Positions 1-11,162 of a stretch of 64,000 nt of DNA are shown here, in pieces. The translations under genes were made by a program, and so were the position numbers. The DNA lies in the NCBI GenBank assembly GCA_947034885.2, contig OX344754.2, forward strand, positions 12,879,501-12,943,500, given 5' to 3'. Within the stretch, counting starts at the first letter, position 1, and the number at the start of each line of letters is the position of its first letter. The notes under the pieces are model-generated. The model was not told the DNA's origin. It made no database searches and saw nothing but the letters and a program-made list of their open reading frames with translations. The DNA comes from Thuidium tamariscinum. Its lineage: Eukaryota; Streptophyta; Bryopsida; Hypnales; Thuidiaceae.

Positions 1-310
1 GTTTAAGACACATGTTCCAAATTAGTGAGCATAGAAAGTAAGAAGTAGTAGGTGGAAAAGTGATTCTTGAATGATTGAAATTGGAAGACTCTAGACATTA
101 GAAGACTCTAGACATTGGCTATTGGATGAGAGTACTTTTTACCTCTTGAAATTCACAGTAATTTCAATTGTGAAAATTAAATTCTAATTTTTTTCTATCT
201 TCATATTTCCTATCTTCCTGCTATCTTCCTGCAATCCTACATGGGAAAAATTTCCAACGCCTCATACTATGCACAATCTGCTTGAATGGTCGGTTACTGG
301 TACCTCAACC
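1..310. repeat. Dispersed repeat R1, copy 1 (right part)
   Basis: The first ~300 bases share long stretches with 44080-44560, 50830-51290 and 56636-57070. Shared pieces include ACACATGTTCC, AGAAGACTCTAGACATTGG and a following segment about CACAGTAATTTCAATT. The copies diverge by roughly 20-30% by eye. No coding capacity or terminal repeats were found, so the class is unknown; an old LTR or TIR element is possible. This copy runs almost up to the cyclophilin gene. Confidence 0.6.
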
Positions 311-577
311 TTAATTGTTTGAGATGTACTGGCTGACAGCAAGAGCAGCACTGGTGGCAAAACCGCCTTGGCCGAATATCAGCCACATCAGCCAATTCGA
401 CGTCATAGTCGCCACGCTGGCACTCCAACTGTAGGGTTTGAATCTCAGAAACCCTACAGTAAGGCCCTCCATTGCTCCTGCGATTCTCGCTCTCCTGCTC
501 TGTTTTCAATCTTGCCCTTTCCTTTGCAACTGGCACTCCCACAATCAACCCGTAGCTGATTTCCGTTCTCTTGGGTG

Positions 578-1195
578 ATGGCCAAAATGTGGCTCGCCGT
601 TTGCTTGACCTTGCTGGCGATCTTCGCGGCTTCGTTCCTGTGCGTGTCAGCGAAGCCCGAGAAGGGTTTGGACGATGTCACTCACAAGGTCTACTTCGAC
701 ATCGAGATCGACAATGAGCCCGCTGGTCGCGTGGTGATCGGGCTGTTCGGGAAGGCCGCTCCCAAGACTGTGGAGAATTTCCGAGCGCTTTGCACGGGGG
801 AGAAGGGGAAGGGTGCAAGCGGCAAGCCGCTCCACTTCAAGGGCAGCATCTTCCACCGCATCATCCCCAGCTTCATGATCCAGGGTGGCGATTTCACCGA
901 GGGCAATGGTCGTGGAGGCGAGTCCATCTATGGCGCCAAGTTTGCTGATGAGAACTTTAAGCTGAAGCATACCGGACCTGGGGTGCTTTCCATGGCGAAC
1001 GCGGGACCGAACACTAACGGTTCCCAGTTTTTTATTTGCACTGTGAAGACTAGCTGGCTGGATGGTAGGCATGTGGTGTTTGGGAAAGTGGTGAGTGGTC
1101 TTGATGTTGTGTACAAAGTGGAGGCGGAAGGCTCATCGGGCGGAACACCCAAGCGGAAGGTGCACATTGCTGATAGTGGCGAACTTCCCCTGTGA
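578..1195 (+). CDS. Secretory-pathway cyclophilin (peptidyl-prolyl cis-trans isomerase)
   Basis: This uninterrupted 205-residue frame encodes a single-domain cyclophilin, which catalyses cis-trans isomerisation of Xaa-Pro bonds during protein folding. Residues 1-25 form a signal peptide: a hydrophobic stretch [18 protein letters not shown], then a VSA cleavage motif before KPEKG. Residues 37-205 form the cyclophilin domain. The residues matching the human CypA active site are all present: R94, F99, M100, Q102, F152, W160 and H165, in the motifs [23 protein letters not shown] and [11 protein letters not shown]. The C terminus, ADSGELPL, is the ending usual in plant ER-type cyclophilins and carries no KDEL. 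The ATG at 578 was chosen; a GTG lies one codon upstream but is an unlikely plant start. The gene is intronless and GC-rich compared with its flanks. ER or secreted location is inferred from the signal peptide. Confidence 0.95.
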   Translation: MAKMWLAVCLTLLAIFAASFLCVSAKPEKGLDDVTHKVYFDIEIDNEPAGRVVIGLFGKAAPKTVENFRALCTGEKGKGASGKPLHFKGSIFHRIIPSFMIQGGDFTEGNGRGGESIYGAKFADENFKLKHTGPGVLSMANAGPNTNGSQFFICTVKTSWLDGRHVVFGKVVSGLDVVYKVEAEGSSGGTPKRKVHIADSGELPL

Positions 1196-2560
1196 AGTGA
1201 CTCGTTTATTACAAGTGAAGGTGCGTAGTGGTTGATTGGTAGTCCATTCAGGTTACAAATATAGTTGGCAAACATTTGTGCTGGTTTCCGAACCGAATCT
1301 TTTCATCTGTTGTCTACCTATCGCCGCTCTTGTCAGCTGGAGTTTTCGGAGCAGGTATAAGTGTTTCTGAAAGTGGTGGATCTAAGGTAGGGACATCTTA
1401 AATCGGCACTTATGACTGAGCTTGGTCACTATTACTATCATCAGACTTGTCAAATTTTAATTGATGTTCTTGTTGGCATATGAAAGAGAATTCCAGTGCA
1501 CCAAAATATGTGTCATTTGGATGTCGTATGCCAAAATGATCAAGGGTCGATGTTCATTTTGACAGATGTTGAGGTGGTGTACTGGTACATGCAATCGATC
1601 AAATTGTTTAATCTTTTACTGTGTGTCTTTTGGGTCAGTGGTGCGTTTGGGTGACGCTTCCATGTTATCTTGCGTGCAAGTTCGATTACAGAATGAAGCT
1701 CCATTCCATTGTATTTTTTCATTATATTCTGATTCGAACTTCAGATTCTGGTTCAGAGACAAGACTGCGGTGATATTCGATATCCGCAACTCGCCTTTAG
1801 TCTTCGGGAGGAGGCGTTGAAGGAAAAACATCGTTTCCAGCACAAAATAAAATCTGGGCAGTTTCGCCTCTCGGGGGTGTCTGGATCGGCCGTCTGGCTG
1901 AGACCATCACAAAACATACAGAACATCTAAGGGTCTGAGCGGAATTTTTAAGAAACAGCGGAAGTTAGTATTTTGGATCAAAGGCAAATTGACTTGAGTC
2001 ACTCGTGTGCTTGCTCTGGGTATCACGTAGGGCGCTGAAAATTGTCAACATGAAGGATGATGGGCAGCTGCTTTACCGGACTCTGATGAATCCTACTTGG
2101 GGAGGAGGAGCTTCCACCTACATTCACGTTTACTCATTGATTATGGCTGTGTTGAATCTGCGTAAGGGTAGATGGGATGGACAGGAAGCTTTGTCGGTGA
2201 TGAGGATGTTGTCATGCACCCCACTTAGTGAATAGTGAATCGTGCTGATATGACCATAAACTCCATAGAAATATCTGAGACAATGTTTACTGTTTCTTTA
2301 GTGAGTAGAGGTGTAAAGTATTACTGGTCTCGTTGTAGTTGTGTTTGATGTAGTTCTGTGGGCTTTGTAATGAGAAATTGAGAACAGAGTGTTTTGTGAC
2401 ATGCAGTGACTTGGCAAAGCTAGTCTGATGAGCTTAATGTTTGTGCTAGTTAATGTTGTCTCTGGTCTCTCCCAGTGATTGAACGCATTAGATCTATCTG
2501 AAATTCAGTGTGGAACAACTGCTTTATTCAACATGAGCGGTGAGTTGACCATTGCTGTCT
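1196..2560 (+). other. Cyclophilin 3' region, no second gene recognised
   Basis: This stretch is of intermediate base composition and probably includes the cyclophilin 3' UTR. A candidate poly(A) signal AATAAA lies at 1846-1851, about 650 bases after the stop. Short open frames here (for example around 2005-2235) show no recognisable domain. Beyond about 2500 the composition turns AT-rich. Confidence 0.35.
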
Positions 2561-4389
2561 TTTTTTCTTAGAGTTTGCTAGTGAATTGTTGTTTGTGTGC
2601 GCTGTGATGATACCGAAAGTGTTTTGGACCACAGTTTCTGAATCCGAGTTGCCAATCCGAAGAATCTGCTGTTGGCTGTCTCAGCTCTCACGTTGTCCTT
2701 CATGTGATGCTGTCACAATCCGACGGAGTAGCCCATGATTTAATATTTTATTTTTTCTTACTCTTCCTTTGGGAAGACTTGATGAAACATCCAAGCCTTT
2801 AGTCTTCAAAATGAGGCTACTCGTGCAGAACTGCAGATTCGTAGACACAGTGGGTTTCACATTGAATGTTTTAGATTATTTCTGAACTCTGAGATTTTGT
2901 AAGGACTATGTAATATACGGAGTATAACATAAACTATCGGTGTTCCAGGAACAACATGCTGAATGCTACAGTAAATAGTGAAATTGGGTTGCCATATATT
3001 AATTTCTCAACCTTGACACTGTATAAATATTTATTATTGTCATACAAGAGTGCAGTGCTTATGAATTATTTGTTTTGATTGGGATTCATGAACCTCATTA
3101 TGTCTAAAAATGGAAATATTTCTAGAAATATTTGTTGACTTCGATAGCTTGTGAAGCAACTTTTTTGATGTCATGTAATCCAATTGTGAAAGTTATTTTC
3201 ACTATTTAGTCTAGAAGTGTAGGGTCATGCAAAAGTAGACCTCTTTCTCTGAGAAATGATGTGCCAAGACAAGGGAGTGGAAAGAATGTTATTTTCCATA
3301 ATGAGATTTTGCTTTCACATCACAAGATATAATTTGGATCTTAGTTAACAATGCTCAATGAAGGGTCTTGAAAGAAGTAGATTATAATGTTGAAAGAGTC
3401 ATCTAATGACAAATGTTTAGATGTCTCTAACATCTAATGGTGAAGTCATGATGATGTTAAATGTTCTATCCCAATGTAAAATTTATTACCTAAAAATAAT
3501 TTGCTTATATATCTCCTTGAGTTACATTATTTTTTTTTAATGAAGTAAGGATCAAATCCTCATTAAGAATTTTTTTTCCCTATGTCTCGTAAAAAGCATC
3601 CAAATCAAGCAGATTTTCTGTCCTACAAAAAAGGTCCTTGTGATTTCGACCATTTAGTGGATATTTGACTAAATGACCTTAAAGGGGCAAGTGAAATAAT
3701 GTAAGTGCACTTCATTGGCCTTGCAAACTTGGTTTTAAGTGGTAGTATGAGACAACTTTTACACAATGCCTCCTAAAATAGAAATATTGATGACTTATTT
3801 AGTGCCTACTTTGGAGTTATTAAAAGTTGATAATAAAGTAGGCTAATTTTTAAATTTTTGGATATTTAGATTGGAGACCATCTTATTAGAATCCCATCGT
3901 AGCCAAAACCTTGTAAACCAATAAAATTGATGGAACCAATCTATCACAAGATGACATGTGATTTTTTTGATAATTTATGTAATGTCACTACAAGGGAAAT
4001 GGGCCCTAATCTACAAAATTTTTAATAGAATAGTATCCTAAATGACAACCACATGTCCGAAATGACAACTACAACTTTTGAAATTTGGCACTTTGTCAAT
4101 GTGGTCAATATTGCAATGTCTATCAAATTCTTGTCAATTTTTTTGTCAATTTTAACAAACAAGTTTAAAGTCTTCTAAAAATTCAACAATTTTTTACATA
4201 TAACTTTTCTTTCAAATATAAAATTTTTACAAACAATATGAGGAAATGTAGCACACAACAATTTTCAACTACTCATCAACCACATCTAAGCATTACTTGT
4301 CTTTAGAGGGGAAAAACTCCCTCTATATATGTAGAGTGGTAGGAGCATGGCCAATCCATGTGGGATATGTACAATTTTGAAGTTAGGAG
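2561..4389. other. AT-rich intergenic DNA with a solitary CACTA-like end
   Basis: No gene is supported. At about 3988 the sequence CACTACAAGGGAAATGGGCC resembles the CACTA-type terminus seen at 9013, but no matching right end was found, so it may be a decayed or solo end. The rest is AT-rich DNA without readable frames. Confidence 0.35.
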
Positions 4390-4810
4390 AGCTCATTGTC
4401 AAGTTAGAAACCCGTGATTTGGTATTAAAACTAAGATTTCAGACCTCAATTAGGTATAGAAGAATGTCTTTTTACAAAAAAACTTTGAACTAAGACTAGT
4501 TAAAAATATAAAATAGAGTTTCAATTCCAAAAATCCATTTGACATTTAAATCTGTCAATCAAAAGTTATGGACAGATTTCAAAGAGAAAATTTGGAAAAA
4601 TGTAAAAAGAACAATTTCAAATACCTCTTTGAAATTCCATAACTTTTGATTGACAACTTGAATTATAAAACGAATTTTTTTGAATGAAACTTCAATTAAT
4701 AATCTGATTAGATTTAGTTCAAAGTTTTTTACAAAAACACATTATACTATGCCTAAATAAGGTCTAAAGTCCTATTTTTAATACAATTGCTATTTCTAAC
4801 TTAGTGAGCC
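4390..4810. repeat. Palindromic fold-back element (~420 bp)
   Basis: The two halves are inverted copies of each other. The left arm near 4390-4600 (GAGCTCATTGTCAAGTTAG, then GTCAATCAAAAGTTATGG) pairs with the right arm, CCATAACTTTTGATTGAC near 4640 and CTAACTTAGTGAGCCC ending at 4811. The arms are about 200 bases each and imperfect. The structure suggests a fold-back MITE. No clear target duplication was identified. Confidence 0.55.
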
Positions 4811-6754
4811 CATTTCGTTGGGTGTGCAATACAATTTGTACAAGGCCAAGGGGTGCAATAATATACCCTACAAATCTTTTGGTGAAAGAATTTAATTGTA
4901 AGTTTCAAATAGTGAGGATGAAGTGCACAAGATATAAGCTCATTAATATTATCTTAGGGTTCTTTTTGTTGCTGTTCTATTAGTGGGGAAGTATTTTAGA
5001 TTGGATGAACCCCCTTAAAATTTTCACTCTTAAATAGTTGTAGGAATTCATGCCAAAAATATGATAAATTATATAATACAACTCCTATTGAATCAACAAC
5101 CAAGTTGCAATATACAAAGCTAATAAAAAATGAAGGACACTTCTCTATTCACACCACTACTAAGGATTGTTGCCAATAGGGAGTTTATAAGATTATGCAA
5201 GGAAATAGTAATTAGATTTCATAAAATTTGATACAATTTGGAAATGCCTCATCAAAAAAGACCATTGCTATAACTCTAACATTTTTTAATTTTTTACTTC
5301 TAATAAAAGATTTTTTTCCAAATTTTTGCCTTGTTGGTGAACTTGTTTTGTATCATGAAGGGTTTGTTGGGGAAGAATTATTGTTGTTATAAAACAATTG
5401 CATTGCTACTATCTATTAAAGTAGTTTGTTTAGTAGTTAGTACCAAATAAGTTAATCTTCCAAAGTTGGGCTAATCATTGTAAAAATCATCTTTTGGGAT
5501 ACCCTTTTAAACATTTGCTTAATAAGACCCAAGAGCACTTAAGTTCCAAAAATGAATTTCCACATCAAATTCTTAGGGGTCCATGTTACCTCACACCATT
5601 TACATATCACCCTTTTTAATAAAAATGACTTAAGAACTGTCAATAAATGGTAGAAAGTGATTTGAAAGTGAGCATTTTAAGACAAGGTGGAGATCTAGGC
5701 TTTTGGGATAATGCATTGATGACATGATGTTGACATGGCAAGTGGTATAGCTAAAAAGTAAGAGGAAGAATGGGGCAAATAGGAGTCCCGGGTATACAAC
5801 TCTTGTATTATATGCAAAGGTCATCGGCACTAAATCAGCTTAGAGGATGGCTTTTGTTAAAATTATATCAAATTAAAAAAACCAAAAAGTTAGGTGAAGG
5901 CCAAATTAAAAGAAAATTATATACAAAAAATGTTGCATTACATACAATTTAGAAAAAAATTCACAATATATATGAAGAATTGAAACACCTATACATAGTT
6001 TTTTGAAATCCATACAAAACGTTTTCTCCAATAAAAATAATATTTTTATTAAAAAGCCCCAAAATTTGGGTAGCTTGGCCTATGATACATACATTAAAAA
6101 AACTCATATAATTAGGTTTTTAATGCTATTTTTGTCCTCAAAAAATATTCATTTCATATGTATAATTACATTTTTGAATTCCTTGTTAAAAGGGCTATAA
6201 GAATTTCCTACATTAAAGCAAATTATATACTTTGAGAAGAGATTAAAATGCATTAAAAGTGATTATAATCGAGGCCATATAATATAGTAGTTGTATGCCC
6301 GGGATAGGAGTTTGGTATGAAATAGATAAGAGATCAAGTATGAAGCAATTTTCGGTCCTAGATACAATGAAACCACTATACTTTGGATTCCCCAAAATTG
6401 CATTGACTCTAGTTCAAACTTTGATTTGCTAGAATGAGGTTATACATTTAAAAAACACAAAATTTCAAAAATCTACTATATTAGGAAAACCTCATTTCAA
6501 ATCTATTTCAACAAATTGTACTAAAAAAATGACAATATTTTGCTTGTAATTGAATTGAGAAGGAGTTGCAAATTTTCACTTTCAAAATTTATAGAAAAAT
6601 ATTGGATGATAGCATTGATGAATCTAACATTCTAACCATATGAATGAAATTCCAAAATTTTCTTCTAAGTAGTACTTTATGATGAATTTTTCCAAATTGT
6701 AGATTGTGAAGAAGATTATTAATATAATTTTAAGGGTTAAGGTAGTTGGGCAGT
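4811..6754. other. AT-rich intergenic DNA
   Basis: No gene, RNA or bounded element could be supported. Open frames of 60-66 codons occur at the rate expected for AT-rich DNA and resemble no family. Confidence 0.4.
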
Positions 6755-6960
6755 AAAAATAAACATGACACAAAGATACATGTTGCTTTCTTCAATGTAC
6801 CAACTTTGCACATTTTAGGAGGTGGTCACTTTTGATGACCACTATTTCAACTTCAAAAATTCATAACTAATTCCACAAAGGTTCCAAAATATGAATAGGC
6901 TTGGGTCAGATGCCAATTCCATTTTACTTCCTAAGAGCCTCCTACCTTAATCACCATAAA
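6755..6960. repeat. Dispersed repeat R4, copy 1
   Basis: This segment (AACATGACACAAAG, then TTCTTCAATGTACCA, a GATGACCACT block and CATAACTAATTCCACAAA) is shared with 20520-20720. Weaker parts recur at 51490-51560 and 51890-52000. The element boundaries and class are unknown. Confidence 0.5.
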
Positions 6961-7204
6961 AACCCGCTGAGATCTTTTTTGAACTTTAGTAACCTCAATT
7001 GTCACCTCGCTGTTTGCCTGTTTGTGCTTCTGTCAACATGGCTTTGCTTTGCTTTCTTCACAAACCGAAGCTCCTGTTCTTTGGTCATATTTGCCGGTGT
7101 TCTCTCGATCGCCTTTGCTACAAAGTAATCCACTTACCTACTTCGCAAGTTTCTTGCGTTTGAATGTTCACTTGCTGGCACTAATTTTCTGGAGCTTTCA
7201 ATTC

Positions 7205-7585
7205 ATGCTCGCCGGCGCGCGTCAAGCATCACTTCCTTCCTTCCGTGGCGTACGTTCCTTCATGAGGTCTCCAATCTCAGGTACTTCTTAATTAATTTAA
7301 TTCCTTCGTCTGTTTGTATTCTTTTTCGTAACGTTACTTCACTTATTTGCCGTCTGGGGGTTGGAAATAAGTCTTCGGAGGAACGAGTAATCTTCAACTA
7401 AAATTTCAATAGAAAATATATCAAGAGTACTGTCATCCATCAGTCGATCTTTGACGAGTTTCAATAAGGAAGTAAATGAAGTGTGTGTACTGGTGCACGT
7501 CGCCCGTGCTGTGACAAACTATATACTCTTGTCCTTTGCAGCGTCCATGGAGAAGGTGCTGAGGACGATAAACGTGCAAAGGTAG
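7205..7585 (+). CDS. Possible two-exon small gene, 39 residues, function unknown
   Basis: This is a weak candidate. Exon 1 (7205-7280) begins at an ATG in a locally GC-rich patch and ends CTCAG at a GTACTT donor. Exon 2 (7542-7585) follows a pyrimidine-rich TTGTCCTTTGCAG acceptor and ends at TAG. The join is in frame and gives 39 residues. The first half is rich in Arg, Ser and Ala and lacks acidic residues, as in an organelle-targeting peptide; the second half contains MEKVLRTINVQR. I recognise no family. It could equally be a pseudogene relic. Further splice-like sites follow at 7760-7840. Confidence 0.25.
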
Positions 7586-8309
7586 TTGAGCGAGCGGTTG
7601 CATAGAATCAAGTTACTCGACGGGATGTCTCAAAACAGAGCGTCGAAGTAATAATCAGGTTGGACTCATTAGTAACGGTCGACTCAACGTAATACACTTA
7701 CCAACATGATGTGCCAACCTTTCGTGACTCTTCCACTTCAACGGATCCGGGAATTCAAACAGGGGGCAGTGAAATTGAAGAAGTTGTTTAGACTTGCTTG
7801 TCACATTGTCACAAGTCTCAAGACTTTCTGGCAGGTGGATTCACCACCACAATGCACTCTAGCTATCAAAACATTCTTGTATTTTGTCCCTAACAAATGA
7901 AGTACTCCGTGTTTTGGTACTGTATAAGGGCATCTGCAGTATAATGCATCCCCTTAAGTAAGCCCTATAACGGCATATGCAGGGGCTGAAATCGACGCGT
8001 GCATTGTGACGAGTCCTTTTGCTCGACAGAGACGCCCCAATGCACGGTCGCTTCAAGAAACTCTACCTGCAATTTTCGTCAAAGTCAATCGGAAAGGTGG
8101 CGTGGTTGCTGAAAATTTGGAGCAGATTCTCTGATTGCTTTGGGATTCACGAGGTATGTACTACAATTGTATCCTTTTTGCCATCCTTTGGGTGTTGGCC
8201 AATTCAAATTTTTTAGTTTTGGGACACTTTTCAAACCACAATTATTGTATCTTTGTGAACAAGAGTAAATTAAGTATTACGTTACTCAACAATTGCTCAA
8301 CTTTGGAAT
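7586..8309. other. Unassigned region of intermediate GC
   Basis: Several short frames of about 65 codons occur (for example 7706-7900 and 8019-8216), but none shows a domain. The region could be the rest of a gene relic starting near 7205. Nothing firmer can be said. Confidence 0.25.
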
Positions 8310-8800
8310 GTTGAACAAGATGAAACTGGGTCTTTCGAGATCATACTTCTAAATTTTTTCATTTTAGGGTTTTCATATTGGTCAAAAATTTGACTTGGTA
8401 GCTTTTAAGTGCTGAGGAAGATGAAACTAGATCTTTCACAGATCATACATGTAAATTTTTGCCATTTTAGGGTTCAAATACTTGTCGTAAATGTAAGCCG
8501 TCATTAACTTATACTATTATACTATTATAAGAGAGTTCTAAACAACATAATATACAAAGATAAATTTATTTTAGTAGGTCTAAATTGTAGTGAGCAAGAT
8601 GAAACTAGATCTTTCACAAACCATATTTCTAAATTTGAGAGTTTTCAAAGTTCCTATACTTGTTAAGAATTTGATTTAGTAGCTCTATAACACTGAGTAA
8701 GAGGAAGCTAGATGATGAAGTTGAATCTTTCACAGATCACATTTCTAAATGTGAGTCATTTTAGGATTTCAATATGTATTGTATGCCAATTCTTCATTTG
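8310..8800. repeat. Degenerate tandem repeat, about four ~100-bp units
   Basis: The motif GATGAAACTAGATCTTTCAC, followed by an AGATCATA-type stretch, a CATTTTAGGGTTTTCA-like block and a TTTGATTTGGTAGC-like block, recurs near 8320, 8420, 8600 and 8715. Spacing varies from about 95 to 180 bases. The units differ by substitutions and small indels, so the array is old. Confidence 0.55.
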
Positions 8801-9012
8801 GTAGTTGCTATTCTATTGTGTGGATTGGTTTGTTGTTGGGTCCTATCATTTCTATAAAAATGGTAAATTGCATTGATAACTTAAAAAAATGTTGCAAAGA
8901 AGGATTGTTGAATTATTCAAGAGGGAGCATGGAAGCTTCACACTTGGAGTTGGAGGCACAATTACAGCAAGGTTTGCAAGAATCTGAGGATGAGTTTGAA
9001 GGAGAATTCTTT

Positions 9013-9176
9013 CACTACAAGAAAATGGGGGTATAAATGACTTGTCCACAATGACTACACCGACAACAATGATTGCAAAATGACTACAAAATAACTACAA
9101 AATGACTATTTTGCAGTCATTGTTGTTGGTGAAGTCATTGTGAACAAGTCATTTATACCCCCAATTTCTTGTAGTG
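9013..9176. mobile_element. CACTA-type MITE 1
   Basis: The 164-bp element starts CACTACAAGAAA and ends TTTCTTGTAGTG. The arms pair over most of the length through GGGGGTATAAATGACTTGT and its complement. It is flanked on both sides by TTT, matching the 3-bp target duplication typical of CACTA (En/Spm) transposons. It has no coding capacity. Confidence 0.85.
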
Positions 9177-9472
9177 TTTGATGGCCTATCCTAGCAGCTC
9201 TTGGACAATCCTCACTTCCTAGACAAGCTGGGCTTTGTAGAAGTGTGCCTCACCATAGATATGTGTACCAAGAAGGATAATTGCAAGAAACACTTCATGT
9301 TTTTGTCTCAAAAAAACATTATTTAGCCACAAAAATGGAAGTACTATTTGATACTACTAATGCCATATGTATATCAACAAAGCGCTTGCAAATCTTAACC
9401 ATTGGTTTAGGGCACTTACAACTCTCCATTGTCAATTTTGTACTATGCAGTACTATAGATTGTTGTAGAGGC

Positions 9473-10193
9473 GGGTGATTGCAAGAAACACTTGTCCTAT
9501 TTTGTGTCACACTATGTGTGCTGATTTGTTTTTTGGCCATAACTTTTGTATTTTGGCTCCGATTGACTCAAGATTTGTAGGGAAGGTACTCATAACTATC
9601 ATAAACCTTCTCTAATTTTTTCATAATTTTCAAAAATATTTTACTATCCAAAAATAGACTCCAATTGGATGTCACACTTGGCAGTTTAGGGGTTTTTAGT
9701 ACTATGGAGTACCTTTTTTAATGATTTTAAGATGAAATTGGGATGAGATGGTCTTCTAATAGACTTCTAGCTCTCCGGGAAATTATTTTTAAAAATAGTT
9801 AATTTTATGTGGTGTGGAGGTCTACAAAGTGAGCTCCCTTCTGCTTGTATTTTGAAACATATAAAATATTATTTTGGTGTTTTTTTTTGTGAATGACCAT
9901 CTCCATGAAGTTTTTGCAAATGGACACCTTTTATTTTTTGAAAATATCTATTTTTAATATTTTCCCCTAATTAAAACATGAAGGTATGTATTTTTTGGAG
10001 GTTTGGCACTTTTCAAGTTCTCCTACTTAGAGAATTTTTCTATCCATTTCCTTCGGTGAAAACCTTCATCTTAGAGGTATATACACTATTCATATTTTTA
10101 AATTTTTTTAAAAATTAATTTTCTAATTTTAAAGTACTCCCGAAAAAATCAGCCAAACGCAACAAAATCAGCAAGTGTTTCTTGCAATCACCC
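9473..10193. mobile_element. TIR family A element, copy 1 (721 bp)
   Basis: The termini are GGGTGATTGCAAGAAACACT and its exact complement AGTGTTTCTTGCAATCACCC. The element is flanked by a direct AGGC duplication (9469-9472 and 10194-10197). Its interior matches the copy at 16322-17040 almost throughout. It has no coding capacity and is thus non-autonomous. A 4-bp target duplication fits few superfamilies (Sola-like is one possibility); I do not assign one. Confidence 0.85.
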
Positions 10194-10505
10194 AGGCCAT
10201 TGATAGCATAAAATAGGAGAAAAAAGGGTTTATAGACCTTTTTATTTTTAGTAATTCAAAATTATTCAAAAAATCCATCTTTCTAGACGAGATTGTACAC
10301 ACATTGCAATAAAGAATTCTTCTACGAATTTTTTTTTCTTTGTAGCCTTTGTACTAAGGAAGGTCATTTTGACCCTATATGCACAACAAATATGTTGTTA
10401 TTTTCATAAAAACTCATCATCAATCTTCATAATGTTAGTAGACCTCCAATTTGTACAATTTGTGGCTTCAAATTCGAATTTTTGGGTCAAAAATAGGACA
10501 AAATC

Positions 10506-10532
10506 CCCCCCCCCCCCTCCCCCCGCCCCCCA
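10506..10532. repeat. Homopolymeric C-rich tract
   Basis: About 27 consecutive bases are almost all C, broken by one T and one G. This contrasts sharply with the AT-rich surroundings. It may be a simple repeat or an assembly-sensitive site. Confidence 0.8.
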
Positions 10533-10742
10533 ATGGCCAAGGTAGACATCCTATCAGGGGTAGGTTAAAAATAATAAATTAATATTAATAAATTTGAAAA
10601 AAATTATTGAACATTTAAAACTTTTACTTGTATCTTCATTCCAAATTTCAAGCCAAAAGAACAAAAGATGCAAAAGTTATGAGCAAGAAACTACCTATTA
10701 GAGGTCAAGGGGACCAAAAAAAAATGTTCCTTGCAATCACCT

Positions 10743-11162
10743 GAGAACAAGAATTTGGCCACAATTGTCTTTTCTTAGGACTATTTTGCAGATGAATGCA
10801 TCTTTGATGAAGCATAATTTAATTGTAGTTTTTGTATGAGGTCTTTATTCCTATGGTCAATTTCGTTAAAATGGGGGTATTTTGAGTGCCATTATGACAT
10901 ATTCCGTGTGCCACTTTGACAAATTTCAAGTGCCATTTTGACATAGAAGCTTAGAGGTAGAGGAAGAAAATGTGCCATTTTAATGGAATGTTGTGCCATT
11001 TTATTGGAATACTGCCATTTTAACGAAATTGACCATTCCTATATATTGTTGAAAAGGTGTATGCATTTGATCATTGGTTTATCCAAAAGCCTAATGCTAT
11101 AAGAAACCTAAGATTATTGTCCTTATCAAAATGCACTAAAGCTTTACACATGTTAGTATATA
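10743..11162. other. AT-rich spacer with short internal repeats
   Basis: No gene is seen. Around 10870-11030 the phrases TGCCATTTTGACA and TGCCATTTTAATGG recur several times within 160 bases, a small degenerate tandem array. Confidence 0.35.

Larger units (their letters stand above)
9275..10742. mobile_element. Probable outer copy of TIR family A, split by a nested copy
   Basis: The left end, GGATAATTGCAAGAAACACT at 9275, resembles the family A terminus, and a right-type end (TTGCAATCACCT) lies at 10731-10742. AGAA flanks the left end at 9271-9274 and recurs one base beyond the right end at 10744-10747, so the target duplication is slightly uncertain. Removing the nested copy (9473-10193 plus one AGGC) leaves about 0.74 kb, close to the family's usual size. 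The interior includes the inverted block CAAAAGTTATG, also typical of this family. Confidence 0.5.

Noticed and set aside
647..1072. 141-codon minus frame and other frames overlapping the cyclophilin gene
   Set aside because: They are antisense or out-of-frame shadows of a fully convincing cyclophilin coding region.
8779..9036. 85-codon frame ending in the CACTA MITE
   Set aside because: It has no family resemblance and runs into a transposon end, so a chance frame is more likely.
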